A DNA stretch of 64,000 bases from Elusimicrobiota bacterium (GCA_016194705.1 JACQAZ010000030.1:62001-126000), one strand, 5' to 3'. Numbered from the stretch's first letter, positions 29,408 through 39,434 are shown. Numbers and translations are program-made. Notes: generated from the letters alone by a model not told the origin.

Positions 29408-32400
29408 TTACGCGGCGGTCTTGACGCGCTTCTTGCGCTCGCGGGGGACCCAGCCGCGCTGGTAGAGGCGTTCGAACCACTCCACGAAGCGGGCCACGTC
29501 GGTCGGGTCGACGATCACGTTCTCGTTCTCGAAGTTGAAGTTCTCGGCCGCGCCCGACATGTTGAAGGAGCCGGTCATGAGGAACTTGCCGTCGACGATG
29601 ATGAACTTGCTGTGCTGCTTCTCGAACATCGGGTCGCGGTCGATGTTGGGGCCGGCGAGCTGCTTGATGTCGACGCCCTGCTCGAGGAACCACTGAGCGA
29701 CGGGGACGCCGTCGAACTTCGCGTTCATCGACTGGGCGGCGTCGAGCACCAGGCGCACCTTGACGCCGCCGCTGGCGGCTTCGGCCTTCTTGATCGTCGC
29801 GACGATTTCCTCGGCGGCCTCGCGCGAGTAGAAGCCGAACATGCCGATGTCGATGGAGGACTTGGCCGCCCTGATCGCCCTGAGCCAGGCGTCGAGTATG
29901 CCGCCCTGGGGGGAATAGTACTCGAGCTGGAACTTCTCGCCGTTGAGATCGACGAGCAAGGAGGGGTCCATCGGCGGAGGCGGCATCTTGGACTTCCTGA
30001 CCCCGCCCTCCGAGGCCGCCTCGAGACCGACCTCGTTGTCCTCGCCGGCGCCGGCGGTCTCGGCCTCCTTGTCTTTGCCCGTCGAGAGAACCTCGGCGAG
30101 CGCGTCGCGGTCGACGTCGGAGGCCAGGCCGCGCTGGTAGTCGAAGTAGGCGAGATAGTTGCGCAGACGGATCTTGCCGAAGGGTTCGCCGTTGGGGCCG
30201 AGTTCATTGCCGTTGCGGAAGATCACGTTTTCGAAGTGGTTGTGCTCGGCCGTCGAGGCCCAGTTGTAGGAGCCGAAGACGACTAGCCCGCCGCCGGCTT
30301 CCAAGTCCTCGGCGTCGAAGAGCGCGTACTTGTTGTGCTGGATGCCGTTGCGCTCGCCCTTGAGCACCTTGACGTCGAACCCTTCGTCGAGCAGGGCCAT
30401 GACCTCGGGGCTGGGCTTGCGCGCCTTGCCGGTGTGGTCCTTCCCGGTCGTGTAGACGTGCGAGCGGTCCATGACGATCTCGATCTTGAGGCTCGGGTTC
30501 TTCTTGCGCGCCTGGCGCAGCGCGTCGAGCACCCCTTCGAGGTTGAACTCGTAGAGGCCCAGGCGGATGCTCTTCTTGGAGAGGCCGATCGCGCGTATGA
30601 GCAGCTCCTCGATCGGGTCCTCGGGGCGGAACGCCGAGGAGGGCAGCACGCCGCCGTTGAACTCGATGTCGTTGGCCTTGGTCTTGAGCCCGTCGATCTC
30701 CGTCTCCGGGACGGCGGGGTCGGCGTCGGTGGGCGGCGGCGCGCGCGGATTGTCGATCTCGTCCGAGAGGTCCTTGTCGCTCGGCAAGGTCGGGGCGACG
30801 GCGGGCGCCGGCAGGGCCTTGCCCCGCTTCCACATGTGCTCGTAGACGAAGGCGTAGCCCGCGACGTCGTCCTCGTTGTCGAGGAAGTGGCCGTTCTCGT
30901 AGTTGCCGATCGCCGCCTGCTTGGTGTAGTTGGGAGAGCCCGTCTCCACGAGCTCTCCGGCGAGGATCGCGAATTTATGGTGGAGCTTCTGCGCGAGCTT
31001 GTAGCCGCCCTCGGGGTCGGGCCCGGAGAGGGTCTTGACCTCGATGCCGTGGAAGGCGAGGTACTGGGCGTAGAGCCCGAAGACCTGGGCCGTCTCGGGG
31101 TCGGTGGCCTGGCGCTCGTCCATGAGGACGCGGACCTTGACGCCGGCCTTGTGGGCCGCGACCAGGGCCTCGGCGATCTTGGTCGAGCGCAGGGCGAAGA
31201 TCGAGACGTCGATCGTGCGCTTTTTCTGGTCCTTCATCCGCGACACGGCCCCGAAGCCCTGCACGAGGCGGTCCTCGATGTTCTGGTCCGGGGCGCGGTT
31301 GGGCGAGAACACGACGATGGGCAGCTTGATGTCGCCGAACGCGATCTCGGGGATGGCCCCGGCCGGGGGATTGGGGACGCTCTTGGGCCACTGGCGGCTG
31401 GGATTTGCCAGCTCGATGGTGCCGTTTTTGTGGTTGTAGACGATCGGCTCGGCGAGCGTGTTGAGCCAGTCCCAGTAGGTCTTTAGCGCGCCGATGCGTT
31501 TCTTGTCGCTGGCGAAGTTGGCGTTCTCGTAGTGCTCGTCCTCGGCGGTCCAGTTCCAGTTGTAGGAGCCGAAGATGCCGAGCTGGTAGTTCTCGCCGTG
31601 GTCGATGACCGCGAACTTGTTGTGGTTGATGCCGTACTGGCCCAGGCCCTTCAAGACCTTGACGTTGAAGCCCTCGCGCGCCAGGGCCCAGATCTCCTTG
31701 CTGACCTTGGGCGTGTACTTCTTGCCCATCGGGTTGTGGGGGTCGACGGCTTCCTTGTCCGGAAAAACCTGCTTGTAGTCGATGACGATGTGGACCTGGA
31801 TGCCGTTGTCGCGGGCTTCGCGCAGGGCCTTCAAGACCGCGGTCTGCTTGAACTCGTAGAGGGCGATGTGGATCGACTTGCGCGCGCTTTGGATGGCGCG
31901 CACGATCTCGGCCTCGACCGGAACGTTGGGGCGGAACAGCACCGCGCGGAACTTCTCGCCGATGAAGCGGATCAGGCGGCTGGGGTAGCCCGGGCCGCCG
32001 CCGTCGTCGGCCGTCGGGGAGGGAGTCTTCTCCTCGTCCTCGGCTTTCTTGCGCCCGCGTCCGGGCGCCTTGGGAGCGGACTTGCCTTTGGCGGCCGCGT
32101 TGAGAGACGCGCCGTCGAAGGCGGCCTCCTCGAATTCATAATCATTCTCCCAGGGAGCCGCGATCCAATCGTGAGAGGAGAAGCCGGAGATGCTCGGCGT
32201 GATCTCCGCCAGGGGCCGGGGGAGCGCTTGAGGGGCGTCGATGGTGACGCCGCCGGGGCCGACGCGGCCGAGCGGCGCGATCGGGGCCGCCGGGGCCAGC
32301 GGAGTCTCGGGGAGGGCGGGGATGGCCGGGTCGACGCCGAGCGTCCCGGGAAGGACCGGCAGCTGCGTCCCGAGCTCGGGCTGGCGGAAGGGCTCGGAGA

Positions 32401-32518
32401 GTTTTTGGACGCCGGGGGCGACGGGCTTGATGACCCCTTCGCCGTCGATCTGGACGGCGCGCGCGGAAAGCGGAAGGAGTAGGGCGATGGCAAGCGTTAG
32501 CTTGGCGGCTCTCCGCAT
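29408..32518 (-). CDS. secreted phospholipase D-like protein with four HKD modules
   Basis: The 1036-aa protein has a signal peptide, a Pro-rich segment of about 100 aa, and four PLD modules. Their HxKxxxxD motifs are HNKFAVID, HHKFAILA (Asp replaced by Ala), HNKYALFD and HSKFIIVD, each followed by GSYNW/GSPNY/GSFNM-type repeats. Typical PLD enzymes have two HKD motifs forming one active site, so this is a tandem pair of such enzymes with one defective half. Start ATG 32518 is preferred because TAGACT lies exactly 6 nt before it; ATG 32524 is the alternative. Substrate could be phospholipid or nucleic acid. Confidence 0.88.
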   Translation of the reverse strand: MRRAAKLTLAIALLLPLSARAVQIDGEGVIKPVAPGVQKLSEPFRQPELGTQLPVLPGTLGVDPAIPALPETPLAPAAPIAPLGRVGPGGVTIDAPQALPRPLAEITPSISGFSSHDWIAAPWENDYEFEEAAFDGASLNAAAKGKSAPKAPGRGRKKAEDEEKTPSPTADDGGGPGYPSRLIRFIGEKFRAVLFRPNVPVEAEIVRAIQSARKSIHIALYEFKQTAVLKALREARDNGIQVHIVIDYKQVFPDKEAVDPHNPMGKKYTPKVSKEIWALAREGFNVKVLKGLGQYGINHNKFAVIDHGENYQLGIFGSYNWNWTAEDEHYENANFASDKKRIGALKTYWDWLNTLAEPIVYNHKNGTIELANPSRQWPKSVPNPPAGAIPEIAFGDIKLPIVVFSPNRAPDQNIEDRLVQGFGAVSRMKDQKKRTIDVSIFALRSTKIAEALVAAHKAGVKVRVLMDERQATDPETAQVFGLYAQYLAFHGIEVKTLSGPDPEGGYKLAQKLHHKFAILAGELVETGSPNYTKQAAIGNYENGHFLDNEDDVAGYAFVYEHMWKRGKALPAPAVAPTLPSDKDLSDEIDNPRAPPPTDADPAVPETEIDGLKTKANDIEFNGGVLPSSAFRPEDPIEELLIRAIGLSKKSIRLGLYEFNLEGVLDALRQARKKNPSLKIEIVMDRSHVYTTGKDHTGKARKPSPEVMALLDEGFDVKVLKGERNGIQHNKYALFDAEDLEAGGGLVVFGSYNWASTAEHNHFENVIFRNGNELGPNGEPFGKIRLRNYLAYFDYQRGLASDVDRDALAEVLSTGKDKEAETAGAGEDNEVGLEAASEGGVRKSKMPPPPMDPSLLVDLNGEKFQLEYYSPQGGILDAWLRAIRAAKSSIDIGMFGFYSREAAEEIVATIKKAEAASGGVKVRLVLDAAQSMNAKFDGVPVAQWFLEQGVDIKQLAGPNIDRDPMFEKQHSKFIIVDGKFLMTGSFNMSGAAENFNFENENVIVDPTDVARFVEWFERLYQRGWVPRERKKRVKTAA

Positions 32519-32561
32519 GGCCATAGTCTAACACAGGCCGCGAAATTCAACGCCCAACAAT

Positions 32562-32606
32562 GGGCCCAGCGTGAGCCCGGCATGGGACCCAACCCGCGCT
32601 GGGCCC
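32562..32606. terminator. GC-rich hairpin between the PLD and parvulin genes
   Basis: GGGCCCAGCG and CGCTGGGCCC form a 10-bp stem around a 25-nt loop, just after the stop of the parvulin gene on the minus strand. There is no T-run, so termination strength is uncertain. Confidence 0.4.
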
Positions 32607-32612
32607 GTTGGC

Positions 32613-33464
32613 CTAGCGGCCTTGCGGCTGGATGTCGGCCTTCTTGCGCAGCTCGATGACGAACTCGGGCAGGGCCTGCTTGACCTTCTGTTGGAGCAGC
32701 AGCTCGCGCAGGTCTTCCTTGACGGCCTCGAACTTCGCGGGGGCCGCCGGCCTTCGGTCGAGAGCCTGTAGGATGTGGACGCCCTTCTCGCTGGAGACCA
32801 GGCGCACCTCCTGGGGCTTGAGGGCGAAGGCGATCTGCTCGATCTCGGGGGGCAGCATCCCCTTGGTCACGAAGCCGTAGTCTCCCCCGTTGATCTTGCC
32901 CGTGGGCGCCAGGGACTTCTCGGCGGCGAGCTTCTTGAAGTCGGCTCCGACCTTGATCTTCTTCGAGATCTCCTGGGCCTCCGCGTCGGTCTTGACGAGT
33001 ATGTGGCGAAGATGAACGCCTTCCTGGGTCCCGAGCTCGTCCTTGTGGGAGTCGAAGGCGCTTTTGAGCTCCTCGTCGTCGACCTTGAGCTTGCGCTCGC
33101 CGACGACCAGCAGCTCGCGCGAGATGCCCTCCGTGATGTCCTTCTTGAGCTTGTCGAGCGAGGACCCGGCCTCGGCGAGCTGGCTCTCGAAGACCTTCTC
33201 GTCGGAGAACTGCGCGCGCATCTTGGCCAACCGCCTGTCGATTTGGGCGGCCTCGGGCGAGATCTTCTTGGCCGCCACGGCCTGGCGCAGGAGCAGCTCG
33301 TCGACCATCTCGTCGAGGGTCTCGGCCCCGAAGCGGTCCCAGAGGCGCTGCATGACCTCGGATTGGCGGATCGTGGTGCCGTTGACCTTGATGATGTCCT
33401 TGTCGGCCTGGGCCGAGGCGGGCGTCAACAGCGCCGTCAGACAGAGGGCGAAAATGGCGTTCAT
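32613..33464 (-). CDS. periplasmic parvulin-type peptidyl-prolyl isomerase (SurA/PrsA-like)
   Basis: The 283-aa protein has a signal peptide (MNAIFALCLTALLTPASAQA), an N-terminal helical chaperone region (residues 20-140) and one parvulin domain (HLRHILVKTDAEAQ...GGDYGFVTKGMLPPEIEQIAFAL). ATG 33464 has a GGAGG ribosome site; the longer upstream frame is rejected. SurA-like proteins help outer-membrane proteins fold, which fits the beta-barrel proteins in this window. Confidence 0.9.
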   Translation of the reverse strand: MNAIFALCLTALLTPASAQADKDIIKVNGTTIRQSEVMQRLWDRFGAETLDEMVDELLLRQAVAAKKISPEAAQIDRRLAKMRAQFSDEKVFESQLAEAGSSLDKLKKDITEGISRELLVVGERKLKVDDEELKSAFDSHKDELGTQEGVHLRHILVKTDAEAQEISKKIKVGADFKKLAAEKSLAPTGKINGGDYGFVTKGMLPPEIEQIAFALKPQEVRLVSSEKGVHILQALDRRPAAPAKFEAVKEDLRELLLQQKVKQALPEFVIELRKKADIQPQGR

Positions 33465-33547
33465 CCTTATAATCCTCCCGGGCTTGCGGAAAATGAAATG
33501 ATATATTATCCTCCAGGGTGGAGCCAAGCAGCGCCCTATTCCTTAAT

Positions 33548-33886
33548 ATGTCCCTCAATTTCAGCCCCAAGACGATAGAAAACGTGGATGACCAGCGCCT
33601 GCGCATTATTTGGGAGGATAGCCACGAGAGCGTCTACAGCTTTCAGTTCCTGCGCCAGAACTGCCCGTGCGCGATGTGCAAGGACGAGTTCTCGGGCGAG
33701 GTCCTCATCGACCCCGAGGCGGTGCCCCCGGACATGAAGCCCACGCGCTCCGAGATCGTCGGCAACTACGCGATCTCGTTCTCGTTCACCGACGGCCACG
33801 GCACCGGGATCTATTCCTTCGAGAACCTGCGCAAGCTCTGCAAGTGCAAGGAATGCTCGTACCACACCGGCTCGGAGACCAACTGA
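33548..33886 (+). CDS. DUF971-family protein
   Basis: The 112-aa product has the DUF971 (gamma-butyrobetaine hydroxylase-like N-terminal) pattern: LRIIWEDSHESVYSFQFLR, CPCAMC, and GIYSFENLRKLCKCKEC, with cysteine pairs suitable for metal or Fe-S binding. In other bacteria DUF971 is associated with Mrp/ApbC-type Fe-S assembly. It starts the plus-strand operon with 1 nt before the tryptophanase gene. Confidence 0.88.
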   Translation: MSLNFSPKTIENVDDQRLRIIWEDSHESVYSFQFLRQNCPCAMCKDEFSGEVLIDPEAVPPDMKPTRSEIVGNYAISFSFTDGHGTGIYSFENLRKLCKCKECSYHTGSETN

Positions 33887-33887
33887 G

Positions 33888-35273
33888 ATGGATTCCTCCT
33901 GGAAGACCATCATCGAGCCCTTCAAGATCAAGGCCGTCGAGCCCCTGGGCTTCACCCAAGCCCCGGAGAGGGAGCGCGTCCTCAAGGACGCCGGCTACAA
34001 CGTCTTCAACATACCAGCCGACAAGGTCCTCATCGACTTCCTGACGGACTCGGGGACCTCGGCGATGTCCTCGGAGCAATGGGCCTGCCTGATGCGCGGC
34101 GACGAGTCGTACGCCGGGGCTCGCTCGTTCTTCACCCTCGAGAAGACCGTCCGCGAGCTGACCGGCTACCGCCACGTGCTTCCCGTGCACCAGGGCCGGG
34201 CCGCCGAGCGCATACTGATGACGGTCGTCTGCGGCCCGGGAAAGACCGTGCTCTCGAACTCCCATTTCGACACGACGCGCGCCAACGTCGAGGCCGCGGG
34301 CGCCTCCGCCGTCGATCTGCCCGTCGCCGAAGCCCTCCAGTTCGACCTCCCGGGACCCTTCAAGGGCGACATGGACGCGCGCGCGCTCGAGGCCAAGGTC
34401 AGGGCGCTCAAACCCGAGAACGTCCCGATGATCATCATGACGATGACCAACAACTCGCTCGGGGGACAGCCGGTCTCGATGCGCAACCTGCGCGAAGTCT
34501 CCGAGATCGCCCATCACTACAGGATCCCGCTGATCCTCGACGCGGCCCGCTTCGCCGAGAACGCCTTCATGATCAAGCGCCGCGAGCCGGGCTACTCCAA
34601 GCGCCCGGCGCGCGAGATAGCGAAGGAAATGTTCTCCTACGGCGACGGCTGCATGATGAGCGCCAAGAAAGACGCCTTGGTCAACATCGGCGGCTTTCTC
34701 GCGCTCAACGACGCCGAGTGGGTCCGGCGCGCGCGCGAGGTCCTGATCCTCGGCGAAGGGTTCCCGACCTACGGCGGCCTGGCGGGCCGAGACCTCGAGG
34801 CCATGGCGCGCGGCCTCGACGAGGTGCTCGAAGAGGAGTACCTGGCCTATCGCCTGCGCTCGGTCGAGTATCTCGGCGACGGGCTCCGGAAGGCCGGCGT
34901 CCCGGTCGTCGAGCCCCCGGGCGGCCACGCCGTTTACGTCAACGCCAAGAAATTCCTGGAGCACATACCGCCCTCGTCCTTTCCCGGTCAGGCCTTGGTC
35001 TGCGAGCTCTATCTGACGGCGGGCATACGCGCCGTCGAGATCGGTTCTCTCATGTTTGGCGAGGGCCAAAACGGGAACTTCAAGCCCGCGCGCATGGAGC
35101 TCGTTCGGCTGGCGCTGCCGCGGCGGGTCTACACCCAGAGCCACATCGACTTCGTCGTCGAGGTCTTCGCGGAGATCGCCAAACGCAAGGACCTCATCCG
35201 GGGCATGAAGCTCCTCGAGAGCTCGCCGCGCCTGCGCCATTTCACCGCGAAGCTCATGCCGGAGGTCGCGTGA
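33888..35273 (+). CDS. tnaA: tryptophanase / tyrosine phenol-lyase family (beta-eliminating lyase)
   Basis: The 461-aa PLP enzyme shows the family motifs DFLTDSGTSAMS, VHQGRAAERIL, NSHFDTTRANVE, LDAARFAENA and the PLP lysine in SAKKDALVNIGG. These enzymes release pyruvate and ammonia plus indole from tryptophan or phenol from tyrosine; the substrate cannot be settled by eye, so the symbol is tentative. Its stop overlaps the GTG of the next gene. Confidence 0.9.
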   Translation: MDSSWKTIIEPFKIKAVEPLGFTQAPERERVLKDAGYNVFNIPADKVLIDFLTDSGTSAMSSEQWACLMRGDESYAGARSFFTLEKTVRELTGYRHVLPVHQGRAAERILMTVVCGPGKTVLSNSHFDTTRANVEAAGASAVDLPVAEALQFDLPGPFKGDMDARALEAKVRALKPENVPMIIMTMTNNSLGGQPVSMRNLREVSEIAHHYRIPLILDAARFAENAFMIKRREPGYSKRPAREIAKEMFSYGDGCMMSAKKDALVNIGGFLALNDAEWVRRAREVLILGEGFPTYGGLAGRDLEAMARGLDEVLEEEYLAYRLRSVEYLGDGLRKAGVPVVEPPGGHAVYVNAKKFLEHIPPSSFPGQALVCELYLTAGIRAVEIGSLMFGEGQNGNFKPARMELVRLALPRRVYTQSHIDFVVEVFAEIAKRKDLIRGMKLLESSPRLRHFTAKLMPEVA

Positions 35274-37315
35274 GAGCGTCCACGAGCCTCTGGGAGCCTC
35301 GAAAGGCGTCGCGCCTCTCGGGCGTCGAGCTCTGCGCCTACGCCTCGCGCCTCATCGGGGCCGATGCGCGCCTGGTCCTCTGGGGCGGGGGAAACTCCTC
35401 GGTCAAGACCGCCGAGACCGACCACACCGGAAAGCGCGTGCGCGCGCTCTGGGTCAAGGCTTCGGGCTACGACATGAAGACGATCACAGCCGAGGGCTTC
35501 GCTCCCCTGCGCCTCGATGAGCTGCTGAATTTGAGGGCGCGCACGGTCATGTCGGACGAGGAGATGACGACATATATCATGCGTTCCTCCCTCGATCCTA
35601 ATGCGGCCAAGCCCTCGATCGAGACTCTGATGCACGCGTTCGTTTCGGCGCCGCACGTCTACCACACGCACGCCGACGCGGTGGCGGGGTTCACCTGCGC
35701 GCCGGGCAGCCAGGAGCGCACGCGCAAAGCTTTCGGCGGCAAGGTCTTGTGGGTGCCTTACGTCCGTCCAGGCTTCCAGCTCGGCAGGTTCGTTGCCGAA
35801 GCCCTCTTGTCAAATTCCAAAGCGCATAGCATGATATTGGATAAGCACGGGGCCCTCACTTGGGGTGAGGACGCCCAAGAGGCTTACGAAGAGATGATCT
35901 GGCTGACGCGCAGGGCCCTGGCTTACCAAGCGGCCGCCGCTTCGCGGCGGTTGCGAGCGAGCTCCGCTCGCTCGCTCGTCACGACAAACGACCGAAAAGC
36001 TCTTGCGGCGAAGATTCTCCCTTGGATCCGGGGCGAAGCCAGCAAGTTCAAGCGCGTGATCGTCCGTTGGGACGACTCCCAGGAGACTCTCGCCTTCCTC
36101 TCCCGTCCGGACGCCGAATCAATTTCTCAACGCGGTCCCTTCTCGCCCGACCACACCTTGCAGACCAAGGCCCGTCCCCTGTTTTGGAAGCTCGACGGCC
36201 GGCTCTCGCTCCAGCGCGCCTTCGAGCGCTACCGCCGGTGGTATCAGACCTATTACCAGCACCACGCACCCAAAGGCACGCCGTGGATGGATCCTAACCC
36301 GCGCGTGATTCTCATTCCAAATATCGGCCTCTTCACGACGGGCCGCGACTGGCAGAAAGCCGGCATCCCGCAGGACATCTACCGCCACACGATCGAGGTG
36401 CTCACGCGCGTGAGCGCCTTCGCGCGCTACGAGCCGCTCGACCTGCGGCATCTGGGCGACATCGAGTTCTGGCCGCTCGAGACCTACAAGTACCGCCTGC
36501 TTCCTCCCGAGGCCGAGTTTTCGCGCCGCGTGGTGTTCATCACGGGGGCCGCGGGAGCGATCGGCTCCGCGACGGCCGAAGCGTTCTGCGCGCGCGGCGC
36601 CCATGTCGCGCTGGCCGACCTCGATCTCCCCAAGGCCCAAGACCTCTCCCGAAAACTGAATGCGAGGTTCGGCGAAGGCTCCGCTCTGCCCATACCCATC
36701 GACGTCGGCTCCGAGCAAAGCGTTCGAGACGCCTTCGCTCTTGCCGTCCTCAAATACGGCGGCATCGACGTCCTGTTCTCGAACGCCGGCATCGCCAAGT
36801 CGGCCTCCATCGAGGACCTCACTCTGTCCGACTGGGAGCGCAACCTGCGCGTCAACGCGACGGGGCATTTCCTCTGCGCGCGCGAGGCGATGCGCGTCTT
36901 CAAGGGCCAGGGCGTCGGCGGGGCCGTCGTCATCAACGCGAGCAAGAACGTGCTCGCCCCGGGCAAGGAGTTCGCGGCCTACAGCGCCTCGAAGGCGGCC
37001 TCGGTCCAGCTCGCTCGCGTGCTCGCGCTGGAAGCCGGCGAGCACGGCGTGCGCGTCAACGTCGTCAATCCCGACGCGGTCTTCGAGGGCTCCGGCCTTT
37101 GGTCGGCCGAGATGCGCCGCGGCAGGGCCAAGGCCCAAGGCATCCCCGCCTCCGCGCTCGAGTCGCATTACGCGGCGCGCAACATATTGAAAGCCAAGGT
37201 GACGGCCGCCGACGTGGCCGAGGCGGTGCTCTTCCTGGCCTCCGACCGTTCGGCCAAGACCACCGGCGCCCTGCTGCCGGTCGACGGCGGCCTGCGCGAG
37301 GCCTTCCCGAGATAA
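35270..37315 (+). CDS. bifunctional class II aldolase / short-chain dehydrogenase (RhaD-type fusion)
   Basis: The 681-aa product (GTG start overlapping the tryptophanase stop, GTGA) has an N-terminal class II aldolase domain (GGGNSSVK, VYHTHADAVAGF zinc ligands) and a C-terminal Rossmann SDR domain (FITGAAGAIGSATAEA, NAGIAKSA, YSASKAA catalytic Tyr/Lys). Such fusions act on rhamnulose-1-phosphate and lactaldehyde or related sugars. A linker region (about residues 222-240, AAAASRRLRASSAR) is encoded by two adjacent hairpins that look like an in-frame palindromic insertion. Confidence 0.88.
   Translation: MRASTSLWEPRKASRLSGVELCAYASRLIGADARLVLWGGGNSSVKTAETDHTGKRVRALWVKASGYDMKTITAEGFAPLRLDELLNLRARTVMSDEEMTTYIMRSSLDPNAAKPSIETLMHAFVSAPHVYHTHADAVAGFTCAPGSQERTRKAFGGKVLWVPYVRPGFQLGRFVAEALLSNSKAHSMILDKHGALTWGEDAQEAYEEMIWLTRRALAYQAAAASRRLRASSARSLVTTNDRKALAAKILPWIRGEASKFKRVIVRWDDSQETLAFLSRPDAESISQRGPFSPDHTLQTKARPLFWKLDGRLSLQRAFERYRRWYQTYYQHHAPKGTPWMDPNPRVILIPNIGLFTTGRDWQKAGIPQDIYRHTIEVLTRVSAFARYEPLDLRHLGDIEFWPLETYKYRLLPPEAEFSRRVVFITGAAGAIGSATAEAFCARGAHVALADLDLPKAQDLSRKLNARFGEGSALPIPIDVGSEQSVRDAFALAVLKYGGIDVLFSNAGIAKSASIEDLTLSDWERNLRVNATGHFLCAREAMRVFKGQGVGGAVVINASKNVLAPGKEFAAYSASKAASVQLARVLALEAGEHGVRVNVVNPDAVFEGSGLWSAEMRRGRAKAQGIPASALESHYAARNILKAKVTAADVAEAVLFLASDRSAKTTGALLPVDGGLREAFPR
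35948..35986 (+). repeat. in-frame palindromic element, copy 1
   Basis: CGGTTGCGAG opens a 10-bp stem (GCGAGCGAGC with GCTCGCTCGC, loop TCC, 35953-35975) and the element ends with ACGACA. A second small hairpin (CCGCCGC/GCGGCGG) abuts it upstream. The flanks match copy 2 at 40922-40966. Confidence 0.6.
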
Positions 37316-37316
37316 C

Positions 37317-39434
37317 ATGGCCAAGGGACAAGTTTTGGTCGTCACGACGGACAAGGCCCTGGTCGACGACCTGCGCCCCGCCATGCTCGGGCGAAGGTTC
37401 GAGCTTTTCGTCGTGCCGATGGTTCGCGACGCGGCGGTCAAGGTCGCTTCCGAGGAGTACACCGCGGTCGTCGCGGATTACTCGCGCATTCCTCCGCAGG
37501 ACCGGGAAGCCTTGCTCCAGATCCACAAGCAGAGGGCGAGCTTCCCGCTGTTCGTGCTCGAGACCTTGGCCACGATCTCGCCGACGGAGGACCTGCCCTT
37601 GAGGCGCGTCCCCTGGCCCCCGCTCTCGGGCTTCCTCGACCAGATCCGCTCCGCGGAGCGGCCGATCGTGTTCCTCGCCGACCAGACCTTGTATTCGAGC
37701 CGCGCCCTGCAGGCCGCGCTCCAGCAGGCCGGGGTGCAGTCCACGAGCCTCGATTCGACCATGGGCTTGAGCGAGCTCTTGATGAAGACCGCGCCCCCCG
37801 CGACGCCGACCAAGCCCAAGAGCTTCTGGCAGAAGCTCGGCGGCGCCGAGGAGGAGGAGGCCCAGTCCCAGCGTTTGGGCAACGTCGCGATCGTACTGTT
37901 CCGGGGTCCCTTGGCGGAAGCCGAGGCTCTCGACGGGCGCATCCGCCAAGCCGTGCCCCGGGCGCTGTGCTACCTGGTCTCGAGCATCGACCCCGTGGGA
38001 GACGCGGTGGAGGCCCTGCGCGCGAACTTCCCCGCCGTGCTGATGCGCGAGCAGGCGGGGCGAGTCGCCGGGATCCTTGCCGACGCGAGCCAAGCCGTCA
38101 CCATGCGCAAGGAAAAGCCGCGCCTGCTTCTGGTCGACAACAACAAGTCCGTCATGGACACTTTCGTGCAGAGCCTGGGCCCGACCGGCTACGACGTGTC
38201 CACGGTCACCGACGGCGAGCAGGCCCTGCGCATGACCACCGGCGGGAAATACCAGCTCGTCGTTCTCGGGCTCCCCCTGGCCTTCCTCCAGAACTCCTCT
38301 CTGGACCTGGCCAAGAAGCTGCGCGAACGCGACGAGAACCTCGCGATCATCCTGATGATCGAGCCGCATCCCCTGCCCACCGCGCTGCAGGCAGTGGCCC
38401 AAGCCTCGAGTTTGGGGTTGGATGCGGCCATCATCAAGCCCGTGCAGCCTGCGCAGCTGCTCTACGAGGTCAAGAAGGCCCTGGAGCGCCGCTTCCTGAT
38501 CTCCGAGAACGCGCGCCTCTTGAAGGAGACCCAGGAGCAGAAGGTCCAGCTCGAGCAGGTCAACGGCTTCCAGAAGAAATTCTTCGCGATGGTGGCCCAC
38601 GACGTCAAGAACCCGCTGACCGCCATCCTGGGCTACTCCGAGGTCCTGGGCATGCGCCTCAAGGACCTGCCGAACGAGCTCAAATGCGCCTCCCACATCC
38701 ACAGCGCGGCCAAGACGCTCAATACCTTGATCTCGGACCTCGTCGACTTGGCGGCCATCGAATCGGGCAAACTGCGCGTCAACATTGGGGCCATGGATCT
38801 GGCCTCCGTGGTCGGCGAGGTCAAGTCGCGCATCGACGTCGTGGCCCAGCAGCGCAAGATCGCTTTCGCGGTGCAGCTGCCCCCGGCGCTGCCTCAACTC
38901 GCGGGCGATCCCGCCCGCATCGGGCAGGTGGTCCAGAACCTCTGCACCAACGCGATCCAGTACACGAAGGAAGGCGGCTCCGTCACGATCCGCGTCGATC
39001 CGGCGTCCGATTGGATCACGGTCAGCGTCATCGACACCGGCATCGGCATCAAGAAGGAAGACCTGCCGCGCGTGTTCGAGCGGTTCTTTCAAACGCAGGA
39101 GGCGCAGGCGATGCGCAAGGCGGGCTTCGGCCTCGGCCTCAAGATCTCGCGCGAGATCGTGCAGATGCACGGAGGCGAGATCGGCATCGAGTCGGAGTAC
39201 GGGAAGGGCTCGCGGTTCTTTTTCACCATCCCCGTGCCCAAGGCGGCCCCCGCGGCGTCCCCGCCGGCCCCTCCGGCGGCGCCCTTCACCGGCTCGCCGC
39301 CCCCGGCCGCGCCGGCGGGCCTGCCGGTCTTGCCGGCCACCCCGGTGCCCACGCCCGTGCCTCGGCCCGCGTCGGGGGCCGGGCCGTTTACGCCCCCGCC
39401 GATCACCAAGCCGCCCTTTCAGCGGGACAAGTGA
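37317..39434 (+). CDS. hybrid sensor histidine kinase with receiver-like modules
   Basis: The 705-aa soluble protein has two or three receiver-like modules in the first 400 residues, the last around RLLLVDNNKSV, with phospho-Asp positions degenerate (VVLGLP). HisKA (FAMVAHDVKNPLTAILGYSE) and HATPase_c follow, with N (NLCTNAIQYT), G1 (DTGIGIKKED) and G2 (GFGLGLKISREIV) boxes. The tail is a Pro/Ala-rich linker. No transmembrane segment, so it senses cytoplasmic signals. It starts 1 nt after the aldolase stop and overlaps the GlcD-E start, so it is embedded in a metabolic operon. Confidence 0.92.
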   Translation: MAKGQVLVVTTDKALVDDLRPAMLGRRFELFVVPMVRDAAVKVASEEYTAVVADYSRIPPQDREALLQIHKQRASFPLFVLETLATISPTEDLPLRRVPWPPLSGFLDQIRSAERPIVFLADQTLYSSRALQAALQQAGVQSTSLDSTMGLSELLMKTAPPATPTKPKSFWQKLGGAEEEEAQSQRLGNVAIVLFRGPLAEAEALDGRIRQAVPRALCYLVSSIDPVGDAVEALRANFPAVLMREQAGRVAGILADASQAVTMRKEKPRLLLVDNNKSVMDTFVQSLGPTGYDVSTVTDGEQALRMTTGGKYQLVVLGLPLAFLQNSSLDLAKKLRERDENLAIILMIEPHPLPTALQAVAQASSLGLDAAIIKPVQPAQLLYEVKKALERRFLISENARLLKETQEQKVQLEQVNGFQKKFFAMVAHDVKNPLTAILGYSEVLGMRLKDLPNELKCASHIHSAAKTLNTLISDLVDLAAIESGKLRVNIGAMDLASVVGEVKSRIDVVAQQRKIAFAVQLPPALPQLAGDPARIGQVVQNLCTNAIQYTKEGGSVTIRVDPASDWITVSVIDTGIGIKKEDLPRVFERFFQTQEAQAMRKAGFGLGLKISREIVQMHGGEIGIESEYGKGSRFFFTIPVPKAAPAASPPAPPAAPFTGSPPPAAPAGLPVLPATPVPTPVPRPASGAGPFTPPPITKPPFQRDK

